From Motiliproteus sp041586615 (GTDB lineage Bacteria > Pseudomonadota > Gammaproteobacteria > Pseudomonadales > Balneatricaceae), in assembly GCA_041586615.1 (NCBI GenBank), contig JBFGZS010000013.1, positions 1 to 64,000 on the forward strand: 64,000 nt of DNA, written 5' to 3'. Position numbers and translations under genes: made by a program. The number at the start of each line of letters is the position of its first letter. Within the stretch, counting starts at the first letter, position 1. Shown one piece after another: positions 23,477-32,366 of this stretch. The notes beneath the pieces are model-generated. The model saw nothing but the letters and a program-made list of their open reading frames with translations, had not been told where the DNA came from and did not search any database.

Positions 23477-24757
23477 ATGGTTGAACTAGATGCGTTGGCC
23501 GGCAAAATTCGTGCGTTAATTACAGCGGGGCCTCAGGGCGATTTTCAGCAATTTGAACCCCTGGCGCTGGAGTTGTTTGCCTATCAGTATGAAACAAACC
23601 TTCCGTATCGAGAATTTTGCGACGCTAGGGGTGTTAATCCGTCTGTCATCACACATTGGTCGCAGATTCCAGCCTTTCCCACCGATGCGTTCAAGAATAC
23701 CCTTGTGACCTCTTTCCCGGCTGAACAGGCTGTTATGGCAAACCTGACCAGCGGCACGACGGCAAACAAACGGGGCCAGATATTTCGTGACGAATTAGGC
23801 CGGGAGCTGATCTTTCTTGCCAACCGGGTCATGACGGCGTCTTATCTGTTTCCCGATTTTGATTCGGCACCGCGCTGCCGGGTGCTGATACTCGCGCCGA
23901 GTCCGCAAATGGCACCCTCCATGGGGATGGCCATGGGGATGGAGGAAACCCGCGTTCGTTTTGGCGCCGACAACAGTCAGTTTCTGCTGACCCGCAGTGG
24001 TATCGATATCGGTGCACTGGTTTGTGCGCTGGAAGAGGCGGAGCAGAGTGGTCAGCCGGTGGCGTTTATCGGTGCAACCGGCGCCTTTGTGTACTTTCTC
24101 AAAGCCTGCCAGAAACGTAATCTGCGCTTTCGGTTACCGCCCGGTAGCCGCATCGGTGATGGCGGCGGTTATCGCGGTCGTTTTGGTGCGATGGATCGGC
24201 AAGCGTACTTTGGCCTGGCGCAGGAGATCCTTGGTATCGACGCCGATCACTGCGTGAATGTGCTGGGCATGGCGGAGAGCGCCACCAACTTTTTTGAAAA
24301 CAGCCTCCGCGACCGGGTGCAGGGTAACGCCTCGTCCCGGCGAAGGATGGTGCCGCCGCCCTGGGTCCGGACCGATGTGGTTAACCCGCTGGATCTGTCG
24401 CCATTGCCTGCCGGCGAAGTCGGCCTGTTGCGCCATTTTGACCTGGCCAATGTGCCGACGGTGCTGGGTGTGCAGACCGATAACCTGGGGGTTGTGCTGG
24501 ATGATGGTAGTTTCCAGATTATCGGCCGGGCTCAGGTCGAGAATGGCATGGTCTCGGAAATGCCTGCCGAGAGAACGGTAGGGCCGATGGGGGATAACCG
24601 GATTTTCCGCTTTCTTGAAACCTACGTTAATTTTTCGATCCGTTTTAAAATGAGCTTGAGTCGTCGCCACCGCCATCCTGCGCCGGTGGCGATGGGGGCG
24701 GATTGTCCCTGCGGCGAAGGGATCGAACAGTTGGTCGAGCAGGGTGATAAAAAGTGA
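23477..24757 (+). CDS. LuxE-type acyl-protein synthetase family protein
   Basis: 426 residues of the ANL-related acyl-protein synthetase family (LuxE domain). The adenylation motif NLTSGTTANKRG (about residues 89-100), the conserved ...GMAESATNFFENSL (about 266-279) and the late HFDLANVPTVLGVQTDNLG segment are visible. A Cys pair ends the protein (ADCPCGEG). LuxE activates fatty acids for reduction in bioluminescence, but no luxC, luxD or luxAB is here, so another acyl transfer or activation is likely. The ATG follows AAGTGGTGTCGTT (weak). NnrU follows 53 bp downstream in the same direction. Confidence 0.85.
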   Translation: MVELDALAGKIRALITAGPQGDFQQFEPLALELFAYQYETNLPYREFCDARGVNPSVITHWSQIPAFPTDAFKNTLVTSFPAEQAVMANLTSGTTANKRGQIFRDELGRELIFLANRVMTASYLFPDFDSAPRCRVLILAPSPQMAPSMGMAMGMEETRVRFGADNSQFLLTRSGIDIGALVCALEEAEQSGQPVAFIGATGAFVYFLKACQKRNLRFRLPPGSRIGDGGGYRGRFGAMDRQAYFGLAQEILGIDADHCVNVLGMAESATNFFENSLRDRVQGNASSRRRMVPPPWVRTDVVNPLDLSPLPAGEVGLLRHFDLANVPTVLGVQTDNLGVVLDDGSFQIIGRAQVENGMVSEMPAERTVGPMGDNRIFRFLETYVNFSIRFKMSLSRRHRHPAPVAMGADCPCGEGIEQLVEQGDKK

Positions 24758-24810
24758 GTCATTGTGGCTAAACGCCTGTTTTCTGTTTATAGCGGGATGA
24801 GTTGACGCCT

Positions 24811-25485
24811 ATGTTGGAGTTGGTTCTGGCGCTTATCGTCTTTGTGTTGAGTCATGTGTTGCCTATGCACGGCCCCTGGCGGCTATGCTTGGAGCAGCGC
24901 CTGGGGGTGCGTGGCTTTTTGCTGGGTTACAGCCTGTTGTCCCTCATGATCATCGCCTGGCTGGTTAAGGCTTTTTTGCAGGCGCCCTTCGTCCTGCTTT
25001 GGCCTTGGTATTCGGCGGCGGCCTGGATTCCGGTTCTCGTGATGCCGTTCGCCTGCGTGTTGGTCGTCGCGGGAATCAGTTCCCGTAACCCTTTTTCCCT
25101 GGGGCTCGGGGGGGCGGGCTACGATGCCGAGCACCCCGGTATTGTTTCGGTTACCCGCCATCCCGTGATGTGGGCCATTGTGTTGTGGGCGCTGGCGCAT
25201 ATCCCCGTCAATGGCGATTTGGCCGCGGTCCTGTTTTTTGGCCTGATGCTGATGCTTGGCTTGATCGGCACCCAAACCATTGAGCGCAACCGTCGTGGGC
25301 GGCATAACGCCGCGCACTGGGCATCGCTACACGCGGGGACGGTGAATATTCCGCGCCTTCGTGCCAGGGTCGATTGGGCGGGCATCGGGCGGTGGCGGTT
25401 GAGTGGGGGTGTCGCGCTCTACGTCGTTCTGCTTTTTGCGCATGAAGCCGTTATCGGCTTGGCCCCGCCGCCCTTGGCTCATTGA
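24811..25485 (+). CDS. NnrU family membrane protein
   Basis: 224 residues from the ATG at 24811 (a TTG three codons earlier is in frame). About six membrane helices and the NnrU marks HPGIVSVTRHPVMWAIVLWALAHIPVNGD, which also recall the isoprenylcysteine methyltransferase-like fold. NnrU is found near denitrification genes in Rhodobacter, and its activity is unknown. No nir/nor genes are in the window. It follows the LuxE-like gene and may share its transcript. Confidence 0.88.
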   Translation: MLELVLALIVFVLSHVLPMHGPWRLCLEQRLGVRGFLLGYSLLSLMIIAWLVKAFLQAPFVLLWPWYSAAAWIPVLVMPFACVLVVAGISSRNPFSLGLGGAGYDAEHPGIVSVTRHPVMWAIVLWALAHIPVNGDLAAVLFFGLMLMLGLIGTQTIERNRRGRHNAAHWASLHAGTVNIPRLRARVDWAGIGRWRLSGGVALYVVLLFAHEAVIGLAPPPLAH

Positions 25486-25843
25486 GTGGCGCAAATGGGC
25501 AGAGCCGGCTCAGTGTCGGGTTACGCCGGGCATCGTGTTTTTCTGAGCGACGTTTATGGCGTTATTGAGGGCTGTTCTTCGTTGGAGTGAGGTCGGATTT
25601 GTGCGTCGGCTCGATGCCGCGGGGTGAGCCATTTGGTAAGGCTTTTGTTTTGTGGCGTGGCAAGAGCGGCGTCTCGCGTAAAAATCAGCTGTCTATGACG
25701 CATTGATTTACTTTACAATAACCACTATTTATTGGTGGTTGTTTGGGCGTGCTTGTGACTTGATCCAGATCGTTGGATTAAGCGAAGCCAACAGTATAAT
25801 GGACTATCTGGCGTGTGAAAGTGTGTCTGGAAGCAGGGTGATT
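25486..25843. other. Leader region of the multihaem cytochrome locus
   Basis: No gene. It holds a small hairpin AACCAC...GTGGTT (25720-25740) and a possible promoter at 25773-25800. Confidence 0.5.
25773..25800 (+). promoter_or_regulatory. Possible sigma-70 promoter of the multihaem operon
   Basis: A perfect -10 box TATAAT (25795-25800) is preceded at 16 bp by TTGGAT, a poor -35. It would give a leader of about 37 bases before the ATG at 25844. A weak -35 often means an activator is needed. Confidence 0.4.
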
Positions 25844-28567
25844 ATGTATATAAAAGGCATTTCTGGTTTAGCGCTGACGGCGTTGATCGTGTTCAATGTT
25901 AGCAATCCCGTTCACGCTGCGCGAATTTCGGACATCACCGAGACCAAGCATAACTTATCGGCCGGTAGCTCCAACACCGTAAAAGCGCAATCCAAGGCTT
26001 CGGGCGGTACCGATGAAATCTGTGTCTTTTGTCATACCCCTCACGGAACCAATACCAGTGTTGGCGGCCCGTTATGGAACCGCGCCGAATCCGGCGCCGG
26101 CTACACCAAATACAGCTCTTCAACCATGGATGCCGGGGTGCTGGATGACCCGAAGGGCAGCGCCAAGCTGTGCTTGAGCTGTCACGACGGTACCCTGGCG
26201 ATCGGGGCTGTCGCCAACCTGCCGGGATCTGGCGGTGCCAACGGCACCATCAGCATGACCGGCACCAGTAATTCGCCCGCCGGGTCCATGCCCGCCGGCA
26301 CCGATGGTTATACCCGCCGGCTCGATGTCGACCTGAGTAATGATCATCCCATTTCCGTGACCTATAACTCCGCCCTCGCGGTAGCCGATGGCGAGATGCA
26401 GGTACCCTCCGCCGATACCAAACAAGAGATCACCACCGATGGCGGTACCACGACCCTGATCGGTACACGAGGTGTGGCAGGGTTGCAAAGCATCCCTGTT
26501 ATGCCGCTGGAACCCACCGGCGCGTCTGGCGAAGGGCAGATTCAATGTGGTACCTGTCATGATCCGCACATGACCGAATCGGATATGAGTGCCGGTGGTC
26601 CGGCGCTAGGCGAAACCATCAAGTTCCTGCGCCTGAACCGCTTCCAGCTCAATAACCCCAGTGCAACCTTCGACAAAGCCGACGATATCGTTTGTCTGGC
26701 CTGTCATGACAAGGATGGCTGGGAAGAATCGGTGCATGCCATGGGGCAGTTTGGCGGCGATCCGGCGGATGATGTGTATAAGACCGGTGCGTCGGCGTTA
26801 AGAGAGTTTCCCGCCGAGCTCCCGGTTTACAAGGCGGCCTGTTTGAATTGCCACGATACCCATACTGAAACGGGCTCGCAAAGATTGTTGCGTGCGGGTG
26901 CGGACGGCGCCGGTAAGTCGGCGGTCGAGGATACCTGTTATCAGTGCCATAACACCGGCACCAATTCGGCGATTGAAACGTCCCCAGGCTCAAACGTGAC
27001 CGATGCTCCCGATATCAAGAGCGAGTTTGATAAAACGGTCAGAATGCCGATAACAACCTCGGACCAAGTCGCCACCTCGCCGGTGCATGATATCACCGAT
27101 GCCAATTTCAGAGAGAGTCAGGCCGGGTTGGGACAGACAAACAATGCTAATCGGCATGTTGAATGTACCGATTGTCACAACCCGCATCGTGTGATTCGTA
27201 ACAGCCGTTTCAATGCCGACGGTGTTATCGATACGGCCAGTACCAGTAATGACCTTGAAACCCAGGCTGGGACGACGATCACCAACGCTAACCAGTTGCG
27301 AACCCACGTGACCGGCCTTAACGCCACGAGCGGCGGGCAGAACGATGGGCGCGAGGGTAACGTCGCATCGGGTGTGCTTAGAGGGGCGTGGGGGGTTGAG
27401 CCGGTCATGGGCGCTTTGACCAAGAACGGTTGGCCACAGGCGCCTATCAGCTTTACCGTCAAGGAAGGCGATCCAGGACCTGGAGCGACGACCGCCGTTA
27501 GCAATACCTATCTGACACGGGAATACCAGCTCTGTTTTAAGTGTCACTCCAATTACGGCATGAACACAACAAATCCGCCTTCGATTGGTGGGCATAGTGG
27601 TGGCACCAGTTCGGGTAACGCCAATAGCATGACCAAGTACACCAATGTTGCGGCTGAATTTATGTCGGTAAATGCCACCAACCCCCCGACCAGCGGTACT
27701 GATCAGGGTGAGCAGTATGATGCCAACGGCGGTTCAGGAGGTGATGCGGACACAACCGGGAATAGGCAGGGAACCGCCTGCGGTGGCGGAGACTGTGTGC
27801 CTTTTCCCACCGGCCCCGGCGATAGCAATACGACCGGTGCCAGCCATCCGGATCCGACTGCATCGGATATTAATCACCGCTCCTGGCATCCCGTGGTTTA
27901 CCCAACGGGCCGTGACCGTGCGGAGCGGGGAATTAATGCCACCGGTACCAACGTTAATTTCAAGGCGCCGTTCGCCGATAATATCGGTACCCAGACCATG
28001 CAATGTTCCGATTGTCATGGCGGTGGAACCTCCTACACGGCAGGTCGGGGCGCGGAGCGCGATGAGGTACAGGGTCCGCACGGCTCCAATACCAAATTTT
28101 TGTTGAAAAAAGCGGAGAATGTTCCTAGCGGTAACGCTGCCTGGACGCTGAATAGTTTTAGCTCTAGTTCGGGAACCCGTTTGCGTAGTCATCCGAATCA
28201 GCTGGGTTTGTGTGGCAATTGCCATCAACCTAAGGTCAACGCCGATGGCAGTGCTTTTTATGGTAACCATGTACCCGACGGCAATATGGGTAATGAGAGT
28301 TGCGGCAACTGTCATATCGCCGTTCCTCATGGCTGGAAAAACAAACAGTTTTTAGTGAATATGAACTGTGTCGGGCCGGAGGTTGCTGGCCACTCCAACA
28401 CCTGTACCAGTTACGGCGGGGGGCAGAACGCCTATGAGGACCCACAGACCTTTGCACCCTATTATGTTAATGCCTATCTGCAGGTGCCGACCTGGGCCGC
28501 CAGTCGTAGCTGGGCTTACAATAACTGTGGCGGTGATAACATGAAGGAATGCGGGAAAAATCAATGA
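25844..28567 (+). CDS. Exported undecahaem c-type cytochrome (11 CxxCH)
   Basis: 907 residues from the ATG at 25844 (AGGGTG upstream); the open frame extends further but the signal peptide begins here (MYIKGISGLALTALIVFNV...VHA). Eleven CxxCH haem sites: CVFCH (about 60), CLSCH, CGTCH, CLACH, CLNCH, CYQCH, CTDCH, CFKCH, CSDCH, CGNCH and CGNCH. Several are followed by xPH (CVFCHTPH, CGTCHDPH, CTDCHNPH), as in doubled-CXXCH and decahaem-type outer-surface cytochromes. Long Ser/Thr/Gly/Asn-rich stretches separate haem clusters. There is no lipobox, so it is soluble in the periplasm or secreted. Likely an electron conduit. It overlaps the ResB gene by ATGA. Confidence 0.93.
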   Translation: MYIKGISGLALTALIVFNVSNPVHAARISDITETKHNLSAGSSNTVKAQSKASGGTDEICVFCHTPHGTNTSVGGPLWNRAESGAGYTKYSSSTMDAGVLDDPKGSAKLCLSCHDGTLAIGAVANLPGSGGANGTISMTGTSNSPAGSMPAGTDGYTRRLDVDLSNDHPISVTYNSALAVADGEMQVPSADTKQEITTDGGTTTLIGTRGVAGLQSIPVMPLEPTGASGEGQIQCGTCHDPHMTESDMSAGGPALGETIKFLRLNRFQLNNPSATFDKADDIVCLACHDKDGWEESVHAMGQFGGDPADDVYKTGASALREFPAELPVYKAACLNCHDTHTETGSQRLLRAGADGAGKSAVEDTCYQCHNTGTNSAIETSPGSNVTDAPDIKSEFDKTVRMPITTSDQVATSPVHDITDANFRESQAGLGQTNNANRHVECTDCHNPHRVIRNSRFNADGVIDTASTSNDLETQAGTTITNANQLRTHVTGLNATSGGQNDGREGNVASGVLRGAWGVEPVMGALTKNGWPQAPISFTVKEGDPGPGATTAVSNTYLTREYQLCFKCHSNYGMNTTNPPSIGGHSGGTSSGNANSMTKYTNVAAEFMSVNATNPPTSGTDQGEQYDANGGSGGDADTTGNRQGTACGGGDCVPFPTGPGDSNTTGASHPDPTASDINHRSWHPVVYPTGRDRAERGINATGTNVNFKAPFADNIGTQTMQCSDCHGGGTSYTAGRGAERDEVQGPHGSNTKFLLKKAENVPSGNAAWTLNSFSSSSGTRLRSHPNQLGLCGNCHQPKVNADGSAFYGNHVPDGNMGNESCGNCHIAVPHGWKNKQFLVNMNCVGPEVAGHSNTCTSYGGGQNAYEDPQTFAPYYVNAYLQVPTWAASRSWAYNNCGGDNMKECGKNQ

Positions 28568-29595
28568 TCTCTCTGTTGTCCCGTCGGATCCGGGCGGGGG
28601 TGTCATCGCGGTGGGCGCAACGACTCGCCTCGCGGCAGCTTACGGTGCTGTTTTTTCTGCTGACGGCGCTGTCGGTGCTCGCGGTGATCCAGTTAGGGCT
28701 TGCCGCAACCCCGCTGATGGTGGCTCCTTTTGGTTTGCTGCTACTGAATCTGGGGGCTGCGATTGTGGCTCTGCCTCGATTTCGTCGCGATCTGCCGCTG
28801 CTGACCTTCCATCTGGCGCTGCTGCTGCTGATGGTTCTGCTGATTATTGCGCGCCTCACCTACCAACAGGCGACCACGACGGTGATCCGTGGTGAAAGTT
28901 TTAGCGGCAACCTGCTCAACAATGACTACGGCTTACTGCGGGGGGGCGAGATCTATGATTTGCAGTTTACCAATTTGGATTTCACCGAGTATTATCCCGA
29001 GGGAAGTCGTTTTCAGCATACCCGTAACCGCGTGCGCTGGCAGGATGGCGCGGGACAGTTGCGAGTCTCGGAGATTCACGATGACCAGCCGCTGGTTATC
29101 GATGGCTATCGTATCTATACCACCAGTATTCGCGGTTATGCACCGCTGTTTCACTGGCAAGGACGTAACGGCGTCGAGACCCTGGGGCGGGTGCAACTCA
29201 ACAACGCGGTCGATAATGAGACCCCGCCGGTCAATGAGTGGCAGTTACCCGATGGCACACCCGTCTGGGCGATGCTCGATCTGAGCGATGAAAATCCGGC
29301 AAGTTTTGCACCCAGGAATCCCCGACGTGACCGGATAGACCTGGAGGCCGATACATTACCGCACCGACTGGTGCTGCGGGTCGGTGAGGTTCGCCATGAG
29401 CTTGTACTTGGCGGCAAACTTGAACTCGACAATGGTGTGCTGACTTACTTAAAACTCGATCCCTGGATGGGATACTTCATCGTTTATGACCCGACCCAAT
29501 CATGGCTGATCGCAACCGTGGCGGTGGGGGTCTTGAGCTTGCTCTGGTTTTATACCCGGCAAATATTTCGTCGTAGCCGCTGGGATTCCGATTGA
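28564..29595 (+). CDS. ResB-like cytochrome c synthase subunit
   Basis: 343 residues from the ATG at 28564, overlapping the cytochrome stop (ATGA). Three N-terminal membrane helices, a large periplasmic domain (about 100-310; SFSGNLLNNDYGLLRGGEIYDLQFTNLDFTEYYPEGS) and a final helix (SWLIATVAVGVLSLLWFY) give the ResB/Ccs1 layout. With the CcsA-like protein encoded at 34254 it would form a system II haem-cytochrome c synthase. It is somewhat short for ResB. Its place directly behind the 11-haem gene suggests a dedicated synthase. An ATG at 28549 is possible but has no properly spaced ribosome site. Confidence 0.82.
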   Translation: MISLLSRRIRAGVSSRWAQRLASRQLTVLFFLLTALSVLAVIQLGLAATPLMVAPFGLLLLNLGAAIVALPRFRRDLPLLTFHLALLLLMVLLIIARLTYQQATTTVIRGESFSGNLLNNDYGLLRGGEIYDLQFTNLDFTEYYPEGSRFQHTRNRVRWQDGAGQLRVSEIHDDQPLVIDGYRIYTTSIRGYAPLFHWQGRNGVETLGRVQLNNAVDNETPPVNEWQLPDGTPVWAMLDLSDENPASFAPRNPRRDRIDLEADTLPHRLVLRVGEVRHELVLGGKLELDNGVLTYLKLDPWMGYFIVYDPTQSWLIATVAVGVLSLLWFYTRQIFRRSRWDSD

Positions 29596-30446
29596 TGAGT
29601 AGTTTTTTCTTTCAATTATCTGCCGGCAGCACGCTAATGTTGTCGCTGCTATTCGGCAGTCACAGTGCCATGGCGTCAGAAACCTGGCAGGAGCCGATAA
29701 CGGGAATGGTCTTTGCGGCAATCCCCGGCGGCTGCTATCAAATGGGCAATCCAGATGCTTTAAACCCAGAAAGGGCCGATTATCAGCGGAGGCAGCTGGG
29801 CTATAAGGATTTTCGCTTCGCCGACGAGGCACCGGTACACAAAGTGTGTCTGGATCCTTTCTGGATTGGTGAAACGGAGGTCACTGCCCGCCAGTGGTTG
29901 GCCGTGACGGGGAGTCCCTCCCCCGCCGGTCTTGACCAGCAGCCGGCAAGCGGAATCAGTTGGCGGCAGGCGCAGCGTTTCGCGCAGCAGCTGACATTGC
30001 TTTCTGAGGGCGGGTATCTGTATCGTCTGCCGACGGAAGCGGAATGGGAATATGCCTGCCTGGCCGGCGGAGAGGCTGCTAACGCGTCGCAGGATCCTGG
30101 GTCTGCGACGAGAGAACGTGTCGCAGGCAGGGCCTGGTACAGCCTGCCTGGCCGGCGTATTCTGCAGCCAAGCCCGGTAGCCATGCTCGACCCCAATCCT
30201 TGGGGGCTTAAGGATATGTTGGGTAATGTGTGGGAGTGGACAGCGGATAGTTATTCGAAAGAGGCTTATCTTCAGCATGCGTTAAACAACCCTCACATTG
30301 AACAGGCCGGTGGGAACAGAGTGATACGCGGAGCCAGTTATCGCAGCGACTGGAAAGAGGTTCGCTGCGCGAGCCGCGGCGATTACCCGGCAGAGCTTGG
30401 CCTGGGGCATATCGGTTTTAGGTTGGTAAGGGTTGAAAAGCCGTGA
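29595..30446 (+). CDS. Secreted SUMF1/FGE-fold protein (pair 1, type A)
   Basis: 283 residues with a signal peptide (ending MASETW). FGE-sulfatase domain: MVFAAIPGGCYQMGN, VCLDPFWIGETEVTARQW, YRLPTEAEWEYACLAGG, GLKDMLGNVWEWTADSY, VIRGASYRSDWKEVRCASRG and GFRLVR. After the GASY motif the sequence is two residues shorter than in true formylglycine-generating enzymes and lacks both copper-binding catalytic cysteines, so formylglycine formation is unlikely. Closest in window to the protein at 32367. The start overlaps the ResB stop by one base. Probably a structural or binding partner of the cytochrome in the periplasm. Confidence 0.85.
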   Translation: MSSFFFQLSAGSTLMLSLLFGSHSAMASETWQEPITGMVFAAIPGGCYQMGNPDALNPERADYQRRQLGYKDFRFADEAPVHKVCLDPFWIGETEVTARQWLAVTGSPSPAGLDQQPASGISWRQAQRFAQQLTLLSEGGYLYRLPTEAEWEYACLAGGEAANASQDPGSATRERVAGRAWYSLPGRRILQPSPVAMLDPNPWGLKDMLGNVWEWTADSYSKEAYLQHALNNPHIEQAGGNRVIRGASYRSDWKEVRCASRGDYPAELGLGHIGFRLVRVEKP

Positions 30447-31456
30447 GTATTTTTCAGCGATATTTAGCGCTCGCCAGGTGGTTGGCTCTAAGTTTATCTT
30501 TGGCGACGAACCACAGCTTGGCCGAGACCCAGATTGCGGCTTTGCCACACGAGGTCGAAGTCAATGGTGTGGCGTTTGTGCTGATTCCGGAAGGTTTCTT
30601 TCGCTACACGGTGGAAACCGGCGCGGTCATGCGGGAGATGCAACCCGGGCAGAGCTACAACCGACATGTGTCGGTCTGGCTGAATTCATTCTACCTTGCC
30701 AAGTATGAAGCGACTGCTGAGGACCTGTTACGTTTTCTTCATTCCAGCGCTGCTTCGGAGCAGTTCAAGCAAGCATATCGCCGCTTATTGATTGAGGACC
30801 GTGACACGGAGGAGCGGTTCGGCAGCTGGAGAACACTGTCTTTAGATAATACGGGGCGTTTCATTATTCGTGCAGGAGATAGACAGCCGGCGAACTACCT
30901 GAGCTGGGAGTTAGCTAACCGTTTCGCTATCGGGATGGGGTTTCGACTGCCTACCGAAGCGGAATGGCAGAAGGCCGCACGGGGTATTGATAATCGGATC
31001 TGGCCCTGGGGTAGTATTCATGGGGATGATACTTACGCTAATTTTGGTATCGGTCGTACCGGCAGACCGGTCTCTGTGGATAGCTATCCCCGGGGACGCT
31101 CTCCTTATGGTGTCTATCAGATGGCGGGTAATGTCAGTGAATATGTCGCCGATTGGTATAACGAAGAGTTTGATGCCAGTTTGCAGGACGGCGTCCGCGA
31201 TCCCAAGTTAGCCGCTTCTGGCTCAAAGATCCCCTTTGACGGGCCGCGGCGGATCAGTAAAGGCGGCGATTGGAGTCCGAATATTACTCTGTTAGCAATA
31301 GGATTTCGTAACTACGTAGACCCGGATCGCTCGACAGACCGAACCGGCGTACGCTTTGCGCTGGATGCGTCCCGAGTTATCGAATGGCTGAATAGTGGTA
31401 TGGCAATTGTTCCTGACCAATCGGTATTGACTACAACCTTACAGGATAAGCTATGA
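30443..31456 (+). CDS. Secreted SUMF1/FGE-fold protein (pair 1, type B)
   Basis: 337 residues from a GTG overlapping the previous stop (GTGA). Signal peptide (ending NHSLAET), then an FGE-fold domain with EVEVNGVAFVLIPEGFF, VWLNSFYLAKYEATAEDLLRF, FRLPTEAEWQKAARG, NRIWPWGS, GRSPYGVYQMAGNVSEYVADW, RRISKGGDW and GVRFALDASRV. No catalytic cysteines at the FGE positions. It shares its N-terminal VNGV(A/E)FV.IP motif and C-terminal RFA.DA motif with the protein at 33260, so the two are paralogues. Translationally coupled on both sides. Confidence 0.85.
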   Translation: MSIFQRYLALARWLALSLSLATNHSLAETQIAALPHEVEVNGVAFVLIPEGFFRYTVETGAVMREMQPGQSYNRHVSVWLNSFYLAKYEATAEDLLRFLHSSAASEQFKQAYRRLLIEDRDTEERFGSWRTLSLDNTGRFIIRAGDRQPANYLSWELANRFAIGMGFRLPTEAEWQKAARGIDNRIWPWGSIHGDDTYANFGIGRTGRPVSVDSYPRGRSPYGVYQMAGNVSEYVADWYNEEFDASLQDGVRDPKLAASGSKIPFDGPRRISKGGDWSPNITLLAIGFRNYVDPDRSTDRTGVRFALDASRVIEWLNSGMAIVPDQSVLTTTLQDKL

Positions 31457-32325
31457 CCTCGAGCACTACAGTCTCTCGTTCAAGTTCACGGCCGCGTAAA
31501 GATATCCGGCTTAAGGCTATCGGTGCGCTGCTGCTTTTGGTGGCGCTGTTGGTGTTGCTGGTAAACCTGACCCCCGGGCGGGAAAGTCCGGTGTTGGAGG
31601 TCATCACAACAGAAGCACCTCCAATCGATACAAAGCACAGTGGCTACCGATCTTTTGATCGGAACTACAGCGTTGCTCAGACTCATGACGACGCTTCAGA
31701 GGAAGCCGTTAAGCTACCTGAAAGATTGGTTGATCCTCAACAAGACCCGAAGGGGCATATGCATCAGGCCTCCCGGCAGGAGGCTGAACGCCGTTTCGGT
31801 CAGGCGGTGGTGATGCTGCATGCCAAGCGTTATTCCGAAGCGGTTGTTGCTCTGGATCGATTTCTTCGCCTGGCGCCAGACAGTTCCGATGGCTATGTGA
31901 ACCTGGGCTATGCGTTGCTGGGGTTAGCGGCGTACCCGGATGCGTATTTAGCCTTTGAGCAGGCGATTGATCTTAATCCGGCTCAGGCCAATGCTTACTA
32001 TGGTGCAGCTATCGCCCAAGAAGGCATGGGTGATTTGGAAGCTGCTCTGGGAGGTATGCGTTCTTTCCTGCATCTTACCGACAAAAAGCCAGGCCAGATC
32101 CACGTAGCGCGGGCTCGCTCTGCTATCTGGGAGTGGGAAGCACGCCTGGGCCGCGGACCCTGGGGGCCAACTAAAGGCATACCTCCGGGCTTTAGTGCTG
32201 AGGAGTTGGCGCGAGATGGTCGGGGTGTGGGCATCAAAATGCCGCGGCCAGAGACAATCGATGAAAATGGCGCGATGCAGTATGATATTCGCTCAAATGA
32301 AAAGACGGAGTTGTTCGAGCGTTAA
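31453..32325 (+). CDS. Membrane-anchored TPR protein of the multihaem locus
   Basis: 290 residues overlapping the previous stop by ATGA. One membrane helix near residues 24-40 (AIGALLLLVALLVLLVNL), then a periplasmic tail with three TPR units (about 115-215: RFGQAVVMLHAKRYSEAVVALDRFLRLAP, GYVNLGYALLGLAAYPDAYLAFEQAIDLNP, AYYGAAIAQEGMGDLEAALGGMRSFL). TPRs bind proteins, so it may hold the SUMF1-fold proteins or the cytochrome at the membrane during assembly. No enzyme motif. Confidence 0.85.
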   Translation: MTSSTTVSRSSSRPRKDIRLKAIGALLLLVALLVLLVNLTPGRESPVLEVITTEAPPIDTKHSGYRSFDRNYSVAQTHDDASEEAVKLPERLVDPQQDPKGHMHQASRQEAERRFGQAVVMLHAKRYSEAVVALDRFLRLAPDSSDGYVNLGYALLGLAAYPDAYLAFEQAIDLNPAQANAYYGAAIAQEGMGDLEAALGGMRSFLHLTDKKPGQIHVARARSAIWEWEARLGRGPWGPTKGIPPGFSAEELARDGRGVGIKMPRPETIDENGAMQYDIRSNEKTELFER

Positions 32326-32366
32326 GAACGGGTAGGGAATCGTAATCAGCTTAGAGGGGTTAGGAC

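Noticed and set aside
25703..25843. N-terminal extension of the 11-haem cytochrome
   Set aside because: The extra 47 codons precede a normal signal peptide and overlap a -10 box. The ATG at 25844 has a ribosome site.
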